NCBI GenBank assembly: GCA_018257865.1
Contig: JAEUBA010000079.1
Span: forward strand, 1 to 64,000
DNA: 64,000 nt
Source: Stereocaulon alpinum
Lineage: Eukaryota; Ascomycota; Lecanoromycetes; Lecanorales; Stereocaulaceae
Reading direction: 5' to 3'
In this document: positions 35,875-47,258 of the stretch, piece after piece
Layout of the letters: each line of letters begins with the position of its first letter
Numbering within the stretch: the stretch's first letter is position 1
Made by a program: the position numbers and the translations under genes
Notes under the pieces: generated by a model
Told to the model about the DNA's origin: nothing
Database searches by the model: none
Seen by the model: only the letters and a program-made list of their open reading frames with translations

Positions 35875-36522
35875 ATGCACTTCCCTCCTCTCCTCATCAT
35901 CACGATCCTTCTCTACCCCCTCACAACAACATCATCCGCCCTCCCCCCACCAAACACAAACACAAACACAAACACAAACACAAGCACCCCCGCCCCAAAC
36001 CCGCACCCCCCGCGCCCACGCCCCCCACCCCCCGAAAGCCGCATCCGATGTTTCCACTCCGGCACCGAACACGTCCGCCCAGTCGACACCGAACACTGCC
36101 ACATCGCCATCGAGCTAATCCTGCACGAACCCCCCGGCGCCATGACGTTACAAAAATTCGGGCACGCGCAGACCCCGCCCAACCCATCCATCTACACGCT
36201 CCCATCCGCCTGGCGGGTCCGAGAATGCGTCATATTGCTTTCGTCGGTGAATGAGGGTGATGTGGGGGAGTTTCGGTTTGTGGATGTGGTGGAGGCGGCG
36301 ATGAGGCTTTTTAGGGAGTGTTGTGAGTTTTCGAAGACGAGGTTGGGGGGCGTGGCGATGTTGGGGGTTAAGAGTTTTTTTGTTACGGTTGATGGGCCGC
36401 CTGAAGTCTCAGGTGGTGGGGGTGGGGGTGGGAATGAGACGGTGATGGTGGGGCTTGGTGGTGGTGTTTCTTCTGCGGTGAATGTAGACTCGACGCTGGC
36501 GAGCAGACGATTCTTTGCTTGA
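35875..36522 (+). CDS. Small secreted cysteine-containing hypothetical protein
   Basis: A 215-aa frame from the ATG at 35875. The start was chosen because it opens directly on a signal peptide (MHFPPLLIITILLYPLTTTS); 45 bases upstream there is an in-frame ATG that would bury it. A low-complexity Asn-Thr then Pro-rich linker (about 24-55), encoded by a hexanucleotide repeat, precedes a domain with spaced cysteines (IRCFHSGTEHVRPVD, TEHCHIAIELIL, RVRECVILL, RECCEF). A Gly-rich C-terminal tail ends the protein. The cysteine layout resembles a family of secreted fungal proteins of unknown role. Secretion is inferred from the signal peptide. GC-rich codon use in the linker differs from neighbouring genes. 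Confidence 0.65.
   Translation: MHFPPLLIITILLYPLTTTSSALPPPNTNTNTNTNTSTPAPNPHPPRPRPPPPESRIRCFHSGTEHVRPVDTEHCHIAIELILHEPPGAMTLQKFGHAQTPPNPSIYTLPSAWRVRECVILLSSVNEGDVGEFRFVDVVEAAMRLFRECCEFSKTRLGGVAMLGVKSFFVTVDGPPEVSGGGGGGGNETVMVGLGGGVSSAVNVDSTLASRRFFA
35951..35988. repeat. CAAACA hexanucleotide microsatellite in coding sequence
   Basis: About six near-perfect copies of a hexanucleotide (caaaca) encode the Asn-Thr run of the secreted protein. The unit length keeps the frame when copies change. Confidence 0.85.
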
Positions 36523-36980
36523 ATTGGATGAAGAGTTCAGGATGATGGGTCGATGCAGGTAGGTATATAGGAAATACTCGTCTTGGCTTTCGATCGATCT
36601 GTACATACACTGAGAATAGCGCAGCCGAAGCCAACCGGACACTGAATGGTTTCCAGACATACAGTAGCTATCATTTGTGAATCGAGAAGCCCCAACGACT
36701 ACATCGCATCGAAGCCAGTCATCACGCTGAGCGCAGGAAGCCTCGAAGCCGACCATCGAGTACCCCACACAGACAAGAGCTCATAGAACGTCCCCCCGAA
36801 AATGAAGCCCCTTACATGTCTCGTGGTAGACTTCCACCATCTTGCCTTCCATCTTTGTGGTACTGATACACCTTTCTTGTGCTGAACTCGCGAAAAGGGA
36901 GCCTTGTACTATACGTTAGGAAGAAATCCCACTCCGGCCATACATTATTGCAGCACATACCGCCCCGAACGTTATAAAAC
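36523..36980. other. Convergent 3' spacer, no gene supported
   Basis: About 460 bases between the convergent secreted protein and RBR genes. No feature was seen. Confidence 0.5.
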
Positions 36981-38862
36981 CTACTTGCCCGACAACCCCT
37001 CCCTCTTTCGCTTAAGAGCACCTAGAGCATTCAAAGAATCCTTATCCTCGCTCCCTGAATCCCACCGAAATGCTCCAAATGGTATGGCTGGATCTGTAAG
37101 AATCGGTGAAATGAAGTCCGCGTCGTCCATACCATTAGCGACTCCAACCCATCCAGCCGAACGATCCGCCGCTTCAACACGTCTCCTCTTCGCTTCACTG
37201 CCTCTTCCTCCCCTGATGATTTCCCCATAGCTACACCGACTCGTTTCTCGCATTTGCTGTCTAGCAACAGCCTCTTCGGCAGTCTCTGGCTCCATGCGAT
37301 CGATAGCCTCCACGGCATCGAACCGCCCGAGCCAATTATAGCACCAACGGCACGCAGTCAATGTGCAGTTCTCGCAATGCATGATGAAGATCCAGGCTTC
37401 GTCGTAGGTGCAGATCATACAGTGTCCAGGGGTTGCGAGAGATTTCGGCTCGCGGTAGAAATAGTTGTGATCGCAATCGTGGCTGAGGAGGATCTGTTGG
37501 AGCTGGGCCGTCTGGTTTGCGATAGAGCGGTGGTCTGCGGGTTGGAGATTTTTGTGTTGGCGGCGCGCAGCTCGAAGGTCTATTGCGCGTTCGATTCGTT
37601 CGCGAACTCGGTGTTGGTCGGACGTGCCGCAGCCACTGCACTTTTTCCAGACAGTGCCGCACTTGTAGCAGAATTCAGCTTTGCACCGGCATCTGTGGTG
37701 TTTTCAGCGACGGAGCTAGGAACGGAATGGGTGGTGAAACTCACGTCATGTGGAAGCGGCCGAAATTCAGAGCTACCATGTTGCCACATTGCCAACATGT
37801 TTGCCAGCCTTCCGTTTTAGCAATGGCTAGCACGGCTTGCGTATCGGGATCTTGTCGGCAGATGTGCTTGATGCTCTTGTCAGCTACAAGCTCATTTCGG
37901 CACTTTGGACATGTGTTGCGATGGCATGTCTGGCAGTTCGCTTTCAGGTCGTTGATCCTGTGTTCTGCAATCCTAGCAGAACACCTCGGTACGGCACAGT
38001 AAAGGGCTGTGGCATTCTGAACCTCCAGCTGGCGGGCTCGATAGCGCTTGAACAATGCAGCAGGCACATCATCAGCGACAATGCGGAATGCGAGAGGTAG
38101 CTTGCAACAGCTAGGAGGAAAGTGCATGTCAGGCCCAAGGCTCGCTTCAACGCAACGGCAGAGGCAGTTATGGCATAGGTAATGCTCGCACGTGGCTTTC
38201 AACAATTGGAACGTGGGAAATCTGTGCATGCAGCCTATGCATTTTATCGGGAGGTCTGCTTTATAGACAGACAATCGAAAGGTGTCTGAATTTAGTTCTT
38301 GCGCGGATATGGGCTTTGGGTTCAAGGCGTCTTTCTCGACAGCTGGAGACACGTTGTTCGACGGACCCTCAATCGTACCGCCGGCGAGTAAGTAGCATGG
38401 TGCGCAAATGGGCTTTGGAAAGGGAAGCACAAAATGTTCCAAAAAGACATATTCGCACAAAAAGCATCTGAAACTGCCTGCTATTGTCTGTGATTCGGAC
38501 GAGAGACCTTCGGCTTCTGACCCCGTCTTGGTGGATCTATCAAGGTCGTTGGAATGGCGTGCACGGAGCAGTCGCCTAGCATGAGCTTCGCCTTCATGGT
38601 ACGGACCCTTCGACCCGGACAAGACTGGAGGCAAGTCAGCAAACGAGAACAATGAGTATACTCGCTTTCTGTTCATGTGTGCAGGAACGGTTGGTGGATC
38701 TGTACTGCTAGGATCTGTAGCTGGGGTCCTAGAGTCCGTTACAAACGCTTCGGAGGTCGCATCTTGAGCGTGGGTAACGCCCGTTGTCAGGCACAGCACA
38801 TTGCAATTTGAATCGACGGTCTCGGCCATGCTGTGTGCCCGCCTCTTGCTTGGTTGAAACAC
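36981..38862 (-). CDS. RBR-type (RING-IBR-RING) protein, catalytic Cys position substituted
   Basis: Exons 38862-37745 and 37692-36981, joined in phase 2 by a 52-bp intron, give 609 aa. RING1 lies at about 208-253 (CIGC...CEHYLCHNCLCRC...CC), the IBR at about 289-335 (YCAVPRC, CQTCHRNTCPKC) and RING2 at about 356-392 (CWQCGNMVALNFGRFHMTC, then CRCKAEFCYKCG). In RBR E3 ligases the thioester Cys sits in a GCNHMTC-like motif; here that position is Arg370 (GRFHMTC). A C-terminal segment has a further Cys cluster (CMICTYDE ... HCENCTLTACRWC). The fold suggests ubiquitin-pathway binding; transfer activity is doubtful if the alignment holds. An alternative ATG is at 38829. Confidence 0.85.
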
Positions 38863-39690
38863 CGGGAAATGAAAAATTCGTCGCGATAATGCTACTGAAA
38901 AGGCGCGGCAGCAGAATTTCTGCTGGTCGTGTCAACTCTTCGAAATATACTGGGGTTCTCTGACTGTGAGCTAAGAGGCAAGTTGCTGATCACGCGTTTT
39001 CGACGTCCACGCTCGCGTCAGGCACGAGTCGTCGTTACAAGCACTATATAGAGGTCAGCTATATTGGAGGTAGCAAGCTTGGAAGTCATACCTGGCTTAA
39101 ATAGATTCTAGGCACGAAGTCGGTTTGGGTTTAGAAAGCGAGATTCCAGTACAAGAAATAATGGAGCGGAAGTAATGTATCGCTGTTATCACACTGATGT
39201 CACAACGATATTAGCGATGAGTAGATAGATATTCCTTATGCAAGGCAGTCAACTGCTGATGGGAAAGACGTTGATGGGGGTGCGAAGATAATTCGTTCCC
39301 TATAGTTTGAAAGGGTGAAAGGTAAGGTAAAGTGAAGAAGCCCGGATAAACATGACCTTATTTCACACTATCGGACTAACAAGATCATATATTCACGCCA
39401 CGCGCAATACAAGTATATAAAAAGCGGTGAGAGGCAGAAGCAATTTAAGAGACGAGTTCAAATATAGAAGTCAGTAATTATGCGTGCATTGCGCTTGCAG
39501 GCTGCTGCAAAGAAAGTAGAGGCTTTTATGCCCTTATCACTACCGCCACCAGCACTGAGACCTCCCGTAGAGACAGCGAGCCCACTGCAGCTACACTGTT
39601 GCATCTCAAAACCTTGATTCTCCGCGTGGTCAAGAGAGAAATCTTCCTATCCAGTCTCACTGATACTGTCCAACAGATTTATACCATGCG
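38863..39690. other. Intergenic, no gene supported
   Basis: About 830 bases between the RBR gene start and the YPD1 stop. A 45-codon plus-strand frame from an ATG at 39480 has no recognisable content. Confidence 0.5.
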
Positions 39691-40298
39691 TTATTTAGGG
39701 TCCCCATAGAATTGCTTGAGTACCCTCTCCACCTCCTTGTAATCCGCCTTGACCACCTTGACTGTATCCCTTATTAAGCTCAGGCATTTCGTATCATCAT
39801 AGTGTGTAGGGTTGCCACTATCGTCTTTCCTTTGGCCATAGTGCTGGATCTTTTCACATGAATCCTTAACCTTAGTCAGGCCCAACGTGGCTGACGAGCC
39901 TTTTAAGAAATGACCGAGAGAGGAGAGCGCTGAGAGGTCATTTTCATCTCTGGAAAAGGTTATAGTGTTAGAACATTCCTCGACAGAGTAATTGAATGTT
40001 TACAGCTGGTGGGGGTTGGTAAACGTTGAAAGTAAACTTACAGAGCGGAATCCATTTTCTTGAATGTGGCATCTGCCTGTTCGAAAAATCCATAGACGAT
40101 GCTCCTCGAGAATTCCCTGTCGTCCTCGTCATCGTCCATCTCCAGTATCTGCTCGAAGGTCAGGGCGTCAATCGAATCCCCGAGGTCTGGTAGAGCCATA
40201 GATCCATTCTCCGACTAGTAGCAACGAGTCAGCAAGTAAAGTCGCCGGTTGCAGGAAGTCCGGGAGTAGAGATGGAACATAGGACGTACTTCAGCCAT
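39691..40298 (-). CDS. YPD1: Histidine-containing phosphotransfer protein Ypd1
   Basis: Three exons, 40298-40290 (only 9 bp: Met-Ala-Glu), 40214-40042 and 39949-39691, give 146 aa. The HPt four-helix bundle is readable: FEQILEMDDD, REFSRSIVYGFFEQADATF, then LSSLGHFLKGSSATLGLTKV with the phospho-accepting His74, and KDSCEKIQHYG. The C-terminal helix ends in VERVLKQFYGD. Known role: relays phosphate from hybrid histidine kinases (Sln1/Nik1 type) to the response regulators Ssk1 and Skn7, controlling the HOG osmostress MAP kinase pathway. Length is within the fungal range. Only the last exon shows as an open frame, so the gene is easily overlooked. Confidence 0.93.
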
Positions 40299-42828
40299 TA
40301 TGCTAGATTGTCTCGTTTGTAGACTTGTAGTATTGATTCCCCGATAGGCTCCTCCAAGTCGCTGGTGCGTGAGTTGGTGATGTTCACCCGGTTGCCAGGC
40401 TGAGTCGGTAGAAACTGTGGCTGGTGGAGAATGATCTTCTTAGGCGCCGGAACGGAGACGGGATGACCGTTGAGCAAAGTGTACCTGTCCGGTGACGGGA
40501 TGAGGGTGTGGTGGGGTCAAGGAGTCACGCGTGGAAGACCGAGCTGTCGGAGTGTCAGCAACCAGCATCATCGGCACAAATAATGTGGGCTTACAGGAAG
40601 CGAAATAGGCTATAGACGATCTAGCAATGGCTTCTCAAGAGCTGTGTATAGAAGACAACGGGTAGTATAAGGTCAATATAAGGAGCTGGTGAGGCGTGTT
40701 GGATCAGATGTCAAGGTGTGGTATAGCCAATGCGGAAGCTTTTGAAGAGTTGTCTCTCAAAGCTAAGGCAATAGAAATATAAGGTAGGTCTAGGATAGCT
40801 CTTGCAGCGTGCAGAGAGCTGGTCGGTAAGTATAAGTAAAGGGTGCATGGTGATCAGAGGGTAGACTAGGTAAGTGGGGAATTATGGGTAAGTCAGCACA
40901 CGCCTACGGTTGACAAAGAGGCGAGAGGCTACACTAGAAGGTATCCGCTTTCGCAGACACTCGCTGGAGCAGGGATGAGATCATATTGCCGGCAGGAAAC
41001 ACCGGGGAGTTTTTCCAATTGGTTGGGTACAACTGGAGGCTTCGGCATTTATGAGGCGTGCTTGATACAGGGACTCCTCCAGGCCCCGGAGTCAGCATGC
41101 GAATAATAATCAATTAATCGCTAGTTCTATGGATCAGGTGTTACGGCAGTTGCTCGTTCAGTTATTTCGGTGGTACTCCATGGTTTGTGCATGATGCATC
41201 GTTATACAAATACTGCATTCATTGCCCCCTATCATCACCATCTCCTCCAGCTATATGGGTGTTTACCACATCATTCCAACGGTATGGATAACGGACAGTG
41301 TGCGTAATTGCTCGCTCTAGGCTTGCCTACGGACGTCACTTATGACGCCGACGTGCAGCAAGGCACGAGGATCCCCGCCCCGAGTGAGCCTTATCTTTAA
41401 ATTCGACCTGGTCTAGAACTCTCATCTTTCGTGATCATGATTCCTTTCCTATCCCCCTCTATGCATTAGCTCTCATCTCACACGCTGAACATGCGACACT
41501 GCCGGTGAGCGGTGAGTTCCATTCGCGCATCACTGCGTGCGCAACGAGCTGACATCAACCTCCGGCATGGCGCATCCGAGCCGTCGTCTTTGTCAACATT
41601 TGGCTCCTAAAGACGTGTTGATGGCTTGTGGTCAGGCTCGGACTTTGTATATTGGCCCAAGCGTCCACGCTGCTGCAGGGCCACGGCGATCATCAAGAAG
41701 CCTCCTTCCGACGGAATGCCAGCAAACCAGGGTTCAGGGGAGACGAGCCTCGAGCGAAATGTGGGTAGAAGGTACAATTGGCCGATACTCGGTACTGGGT
41801 CAGGACATGGCGGATGGGAACCCCCACTAGTTTCCGTCATGCTACATCACGCCAGCCAAGCGAGATTTTTTGAACAACATCATTGGCTTCGAGATACCAA
41901 GACCTTTTGGAGGGCTCGCTTGCTCAGACCCTTTATCCCGGGAGCAGGTCCGAGTCCAAAGAAAGACGCAGCTTCAGAGCTTTTGTGGCCTGCATCTCAA
42001 CGTCAATGCTCAATCGTTGTACTTTACCCGTACGAGATGAGGTTCCATGTGGACATCCGTGAAATTGGACGGGACATGTTACATTTGTGTTGGAGGACGG
42101 CAAAGCCGGAATGATGAGCACACCAAATGGACAGATGAAATGTCATTCCTACTCTATGCTTTTATGCTTCTTGAAGCCATGCATGCAAAACGCAACAACG
42201 ATCTTTTTGCGCGCATATAAGACGGCCTTCCACGTGGCTATCCGGCGTGGGTACCCGTTGATGCAGATGGGATTCCGATATCATTTGCTCTACCAGAGTG
42301 CCGGGCAGTCACCAACGGGAAGAGACCCAATCCAAGTCATGTGTAACAAAATGTCAACAACAACATGACAAGAACGACACTCGGTGCAGAGAAAATTGTA
42401 AGTCCGAAAGTAGAGTTAGACTCAGAAAGTTGACAAGAGATTGTTTAGCTCGAAGTGAGAAACGTCCGAATGTTATATGCATCGTAATGAGTCAACGAAC
42501 CTTAATCACTCATGGCTTGCGACGAAAGGAGGTGGGCCTAACGTCCGAAGCGCAGCCACCATGGTACGGAGATTCCTAATGCGGCAGTCCCTGGAAAGGC
42601 ATGGATGAAAAAGGCAGGGATAGTCCAGGCGAGGCTTGAAGCCTGCATGTCGGAAGAAGACCAACTTTGAGGCACTCAAGCGGCAGACTCCCTTCTATCC
42701 AATCTATTTGCCTATGATACACTTTCCAGGGCGCTAGTATGCAGTCACAAGCCTCGATATGAGGAACAAGGAAGTACTGAATTACAATGGCTAGTTTGAA
42801 GGTAACGGCAAAACATCAAATGTGGCCT
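40299..42828. other. Gene-poor 2.5-kb stretch
   Basis: This covers the YPD1 upstream region and the space to the aminotransferase gene. A 162-codon plus-strand frame (41626-42114) begins with TTG, not ATG, and has no domain; three further frames near 41.5-42.6 kb overlap each other in different frames. I see no supportable gene, repeat or RNA gene. Confidence 0.5.
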
Positions 42829-44471
42829 CTAGCTCGTCACTTTATGGATGGCCTCTGCCAGACGCTTGACGTTGCCAGTCGTGATACCAGCAACAGATAT
42901 TCTACCGTCGTTTGTGGCATAAACAGAATGCTACAATATGTTAGTATGGTTGCGGGAGTGAGGAGGATGAGATAGAATGTACCTCCTTGGCTAGCTGATC
43001 CATTTGCTCGGGCTTCAACCCGGTATATGCGAACATGCCAATCTAGATCCATCAGCTTGAAAGCTTCCAACATGTGGTTCCAGGTGGTAGTACCTGCGAC
43101 GTGATATGGCTCCAGTCATGTTTGCTACCCAAAGCCTCGAGATTCTCTTTGAGCAAAGCGCGCATGCTTATAATGCGTTCAGCCATCCCCTTGACCTCTT
43201 TCAGCCATTGTTGTTTGAGCTCTGGATTGTTCAAAATCTCCGACGCGATACGAGCGCCGTGGACTGGAGGGTTCGAGTATAGTGGCCGGACGAGAATCTT
43301 AATCTGAGAGTCTACGCGCTTCGTCTCTTCGGCCGACTCGCAGCAGATAGAAAATGCCCCAACACGCTCGCCGTAGAGACCCTAGATGTCGTCAGTGAGA
43401 TGAAAGAGAACCTTGTCTGGCGAGCGTACCATGTTCTTAGCGAAACTTTGAGCGAGACAGAATTGATGTCCCTGGGATTGGAAATGTCTGACGGGGAAGG
43501 CGTCTCCTTCGGTATCACCACTGGCAAATCCTTGGTATGCCATATCGAAGAACGGGTAGTGCTTCTTCTCCTTAACGACATCGCTGAGCTGCTTCCATTG
43601 CTCTCGGGAAGGATCAATGCCAGTAGGGTTATGGGCGCAAGCGTGTAGGAGAACAATGCTACCCTCAGGTGCGGCCTTCAAGTCTTCCACCATGCCATCA
43701 AAGTCTAGTCCTATTGTGTTCTTATCGTAATACCTATATTTCACCACCTCAAGTCCAGAATCCTTGAATACGGCATTATGATTTGCCCAGCTGGGTGTTG
43801 GTATGAATATCTTCTTGCTTGAGGGATAAAATCGCGCGAGAAATTCACCTCCTATCCGGAGAGCGCCGGTGCCAGAGATGGACTGGGTGATGGCGATACG
43901 ATCATTCTTGATGGCCTCGGAGCCTGAGCCATATGCCAGTACAGCTGCAGCTTTGGTGAAGGTAGGGACGCCCGTAATCCCAGCATATTCTTTGTCGAGG
44001 TTCGATTCGACGACCTTTTTCTCGGCAGTCTTCACGGACGGTAGGACGTAAGGCTTCCCCTTGTCATCGCCTGGGCAGTGTTAGACATGGCCTACAGCTG
44101 CGTGTTCAGCAACTCACGATATGCGCCCACTCCTAGATTGATCTTCTCCCCAAAGCTGTCTGCTTTGAAAGCTTCGGTGATACCTGGGAAGCTATGTCAG
44201 ATCATGCGAGCCAAGGTATGGAGGCAAATCCTACCCAGAATGGCCTTTAGAACGATGACTGGTCAGCGACGAGAGCCATTCGCGTATCTGTAGCATCCAC
44301 TTACATCCTAGAAGCTTGTCAGTAAGTGCGGTCCTACTAATGGATCGACTAACGTACTGGAGGACCTTGGGGAACGTTAGCCCATGTCGAGGCTTGCCTT
44401 GCTGCTAAGCTCTTAGGCAAGGCATTGCGTAGAGCAGCGTGCCGTGTAGCCAGTCGACAAGTAGACAGCAT
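42829..44471 (-). CDS. AAT1: Mitochondrial aspartate aminotransferase
   Basis: Eight exons: 44471-44358, 44307-44305 (3 bp), 44244-44235 (10 bp), 44183-44118, 44070-43430, 43381-43094, 43042-42983 and 42930-42829; 427 aa. The N-terminus MLSTCRLATRHAALRNALPK is a mitochondrial presequence, followed by STWANVPQGPP-D-AIL-GITEAFKAD, where D and AIL(G) come from the two micro-exons. The fold type I aminotransferase motifs are HNPTG (about 211-215), FFDMAYQGFASG and the PLP lysine in SFAKN (about residue 276), then YGERVGAFS and SNPPVHGARIAS. The C-terminus is IGMFAYTG and NDGRISVAGIT. Reaction: aspartate + 2-oxoglutarate to oxaloacetate + glutamate, in the malate-aspartate shuttle. Splice sites are all GT-AG with introns of 44-60 bp. 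Confidence 0.93.
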
Positions 44472-44948
44472 GCTGAGCGGCACGGCGATGTGAGTATGGG
44501 AAAGACTAATATACAAAAGGGATGTAAAGGAAGAATTGCGGTATTTGGGTTTTTGTCAATTGGCAAAATACTCGCCGGCTTGGAACTTCCACATGGCAGG
44601 GGTCCCAAGGTTGGCGGGAGCTAAAAGCGGAGGTGCTAACCGCTTTCAATCTGATTTCCCAAATCACTGCTTGGCTTTTTTGCATACACCCAAAGACACC
44701 TTCTTCAACACGCCAGATCTTGCCAACAATGCTCACACTTCGAGTATTGATACAGCCTCTAGGCAGAAGTTGAGTCTTACGACCGACCCATACCCTGATT
44801 CAATCAGAGTGTCTCCTGTGGTACTCGACAACGTCCTCGAGGAGACTGTTGTCGCTCGCGTGGGCTTTTAAAGGCCGCTGGCCTTCCGCCCAAGCTCGTC
44901 AATACACACTGATAAAATCCAAATCGCTCTCTCTTCCAGATACCCACC
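44472..44948. promoter_or_regulatory. Divergent promoter spacer, AAT / GT34
   Basis: A 477-bp spacer between divergent ATGs. A 111-codon frame inside it (44536-44871) starts without clear support and is left out. Confidence 0.5.
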
Positions 44949-46015
44949 ATGCATTTCGCCCTACCTCCTCGGAAAACATCCCAACCTCCACCCTACGCAA
45001 GAGCATCTCGATCGTCCCCTATACGGCGGAAACAATTTCAAACCGGCGGACTTATAGCTTGTGGTGTTCTGGTGTTGATTTATCTTTCTACATACCTATT
45101 CTCAACTGGCTCGGAGCATATACCTTCAGGAACGCCGGAGATAGTGCTGGTGACAGTGCTGGATGAGGCGACTATGAGCAATGAATACAAGGATCGGATA
45201 AAGGAGAACAGATTGTATTATGCGAAGAAGCAGGGTATGATATGAGTCGCATTCAACTAGCTATGGTTCTGACAAGAAGCGTGAACAGGCTACGCTACTT
45301 TCTTCCCAGAAGTAGCAGACTACGACATTGGCACATCGCCTAGGAGTTGGGCCGTCGTGCCAGCCCTTCGACATGCGATGACGAAATTCCCGAAATCTAC
45401 GTTCTTCTACCTCCTCTCGCCGCACAGCCTAATCATGAACCCATCGATATCTCTCAAATCGCACGTTCTCGATCCGAAGCGCCTCGAATCCTTGATGATC
45501 AGGGATAAGCCAGTCGTTCCACCAGACAGTGTCATCAGGACCTTTTCGCATTTGAAGGGCGACAAAGTAGACCTGATCTTGACGCAAGACAACGAGGGTC
45601 TGTGTCAGGGCAGCTTCGTCATAAGAAGGGGAGAATGGGCAAAATTCTTCTTAGACACATGGTTCGACCCACTCTATCGCAGCTACAATTTTCAAAAGGC
45701 TGAAGGTCACGCCTTGGTATGTCTTAGTTATCTTATGATTTGTATTTCCAGAAACTTGCTGACGGATATGATTAGGAGCACGTCGTTCAATGGCATCCCA
45801 CAATCCTCACAAAGTTAGCACTCGTCCCACAATATCTCCTCAACTCCTACGGTATCGACATATCTAGCCGCGGTGGTAAAGATGTCATGTACAAGGAAGG
45901 CGAATTCGTTGTACGGCTCGTAGCGTGCGAGTTGGACAGCAGCCGGTACTGCGAAAAAGAATTCGATCAGTACTATCAGCAATGGAAGGCTCTATTAAAT
46001 AAGGGCAGCATATGA
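44949..46015 (+). CDS. GT34 mannosyltransferase-like protein (Mnn10/Mnn11 type) without DxD
   Basis: Exons 44949-45234, 45289-45716 and 45776-46015 give 317 aa. A short basic cytosolic tail precedes one signal-anchor helix (GGLIACGVLVLIYLSTYLFS, about 32-51), the type II topology of Golgi glycosyltransferases. The GT34 core follows: VLVTVLDEATMSNEYKDRIK, SWAVVPALRHAMTKFP, ESLMIRDKPVVPPDSVI, LTQDNEGLCQGSFVIRRGEW, FFLDTWFDPLYRSYNFQKAE, and HVVQWHPTIL. Mnn10-type enzymes extend alpha-1,6-mannan backbones in the Golgi. The nucleotide-sugar/metal motif, normally YLDQDALIMNP, reads YLLSPHSLIMNP (Ser139, Pro140, His141), so both aspartates are gone. The protein may be inactive or a non-catalytic partner in a mannan polymerase complex. 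The reading frame around the motif is intact. Confidence 0.85.
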
Positions 46016-47258
46016 AATAGCGTCTCCCGCATTAACACTTTCTTGCGTTCGCATCATGGCTAGATACCTCAGCTCATAGCTGTGGTGCAGTGCCAGTGTA
46101 CCATATTTGGGCCAAGAGGCTTTTGCGGCTTGGAGTCTTCAGGGTCTGTTTTCTTCTTATATAGACTACTTATGATGGATATGGAGATGAGGGATAATTG
46201 CCTTAATGGGATGATCGAACTTGTTCAAACAAATCTCTCAGATGTTGTTGATATGACTACAGAAGTCCATCTATCTCATGCAGTGGGAGGGACGGAATAA
46301 TCTTTACAATCTCATAGCATCGTCTCCACCAACATACAGCAACTCGATTTGATACAGTTTGACATCCACACGGTCTTCCAGCTGACCAAGCCAAGCATTA
46401 CCAGCGCCTTCTATCAAGCAACCCATGACCCAAAACTGCGGTTCATCCCCCAAAATCCACCAACGACCCCTCCAGCTCACACCTACCGAGACCATTCACT
46501 AACACACCACATAAAGCAAACAACGACATCTACAAAGATACCGTAACAACTACTCACCCCAAGCAATCCTCACCATACGGATGGATTTCCCATCCGGGAC
46601 TTCGAAGAATTATAGCGATAGAGTACCAGGACATGACATTGTGCAGAAAGTATCCCCGAAACCAAGTCAAGAATAGACCCTCCAAATTGATTGACTACAC
46701 CTTTCCAAGAGAGAATAGTCTCACTTGTAGACGATTGCTATATACCGTTTACACATTGACAAATTCCAAAATGTCAAGCTCGGCGCCGAGCGAAATGGAG
46801 GCTCACGCACAACGAACTACCTTCCGAAACTACTTGTAGCCTGCAATCCTCTGAGAACCAAACTAGGCTTACAAAAGTGTGGCTTCTAGGAGCTACAAAT
46901 GTACAATCTTGAATGAGAGCCGCTCCCGTAGGTTGAGTCTGATATCTCATGGATGACGACGGTGATACCTCGAGACCGCTGATCCTGACCTAAGATGCGC
47001 CAGTGTGAGTGGTCAGTTTGCTATTGTGCTTTCCGTGCTTTGGAGAAGAGGAGCCAGAAAACAAAGGACTATAGGGTTGAGGACTTGGGAAGACTACAGA
47101 GTGGATGCTGACATATGCGTAATGGTGTATCTAAAGGTACCACACACGTAAAGTACGTGCCTAAATCGTCAAATAGACAGGCATTCATAATTTGTAGGAG
47201 TCAGTTCATATACCTGAACAACGACATGTCCATTGACGAGTACAAAACAAAGCAAATT
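46016..47258. other. Intergenic, no gene supported
   Basis: About 1.2 kb between the convergent GT34 and PARP-domain genes. Only short unconvincing frames are present. Confidence 0.5.

Noticed and set aside
41626..42114. 162-codon plus-strand frame
   Set aside because: It starts with TTG, the first ATG comes late, no domain is visible, and overlapping frames on both strands are equally open.
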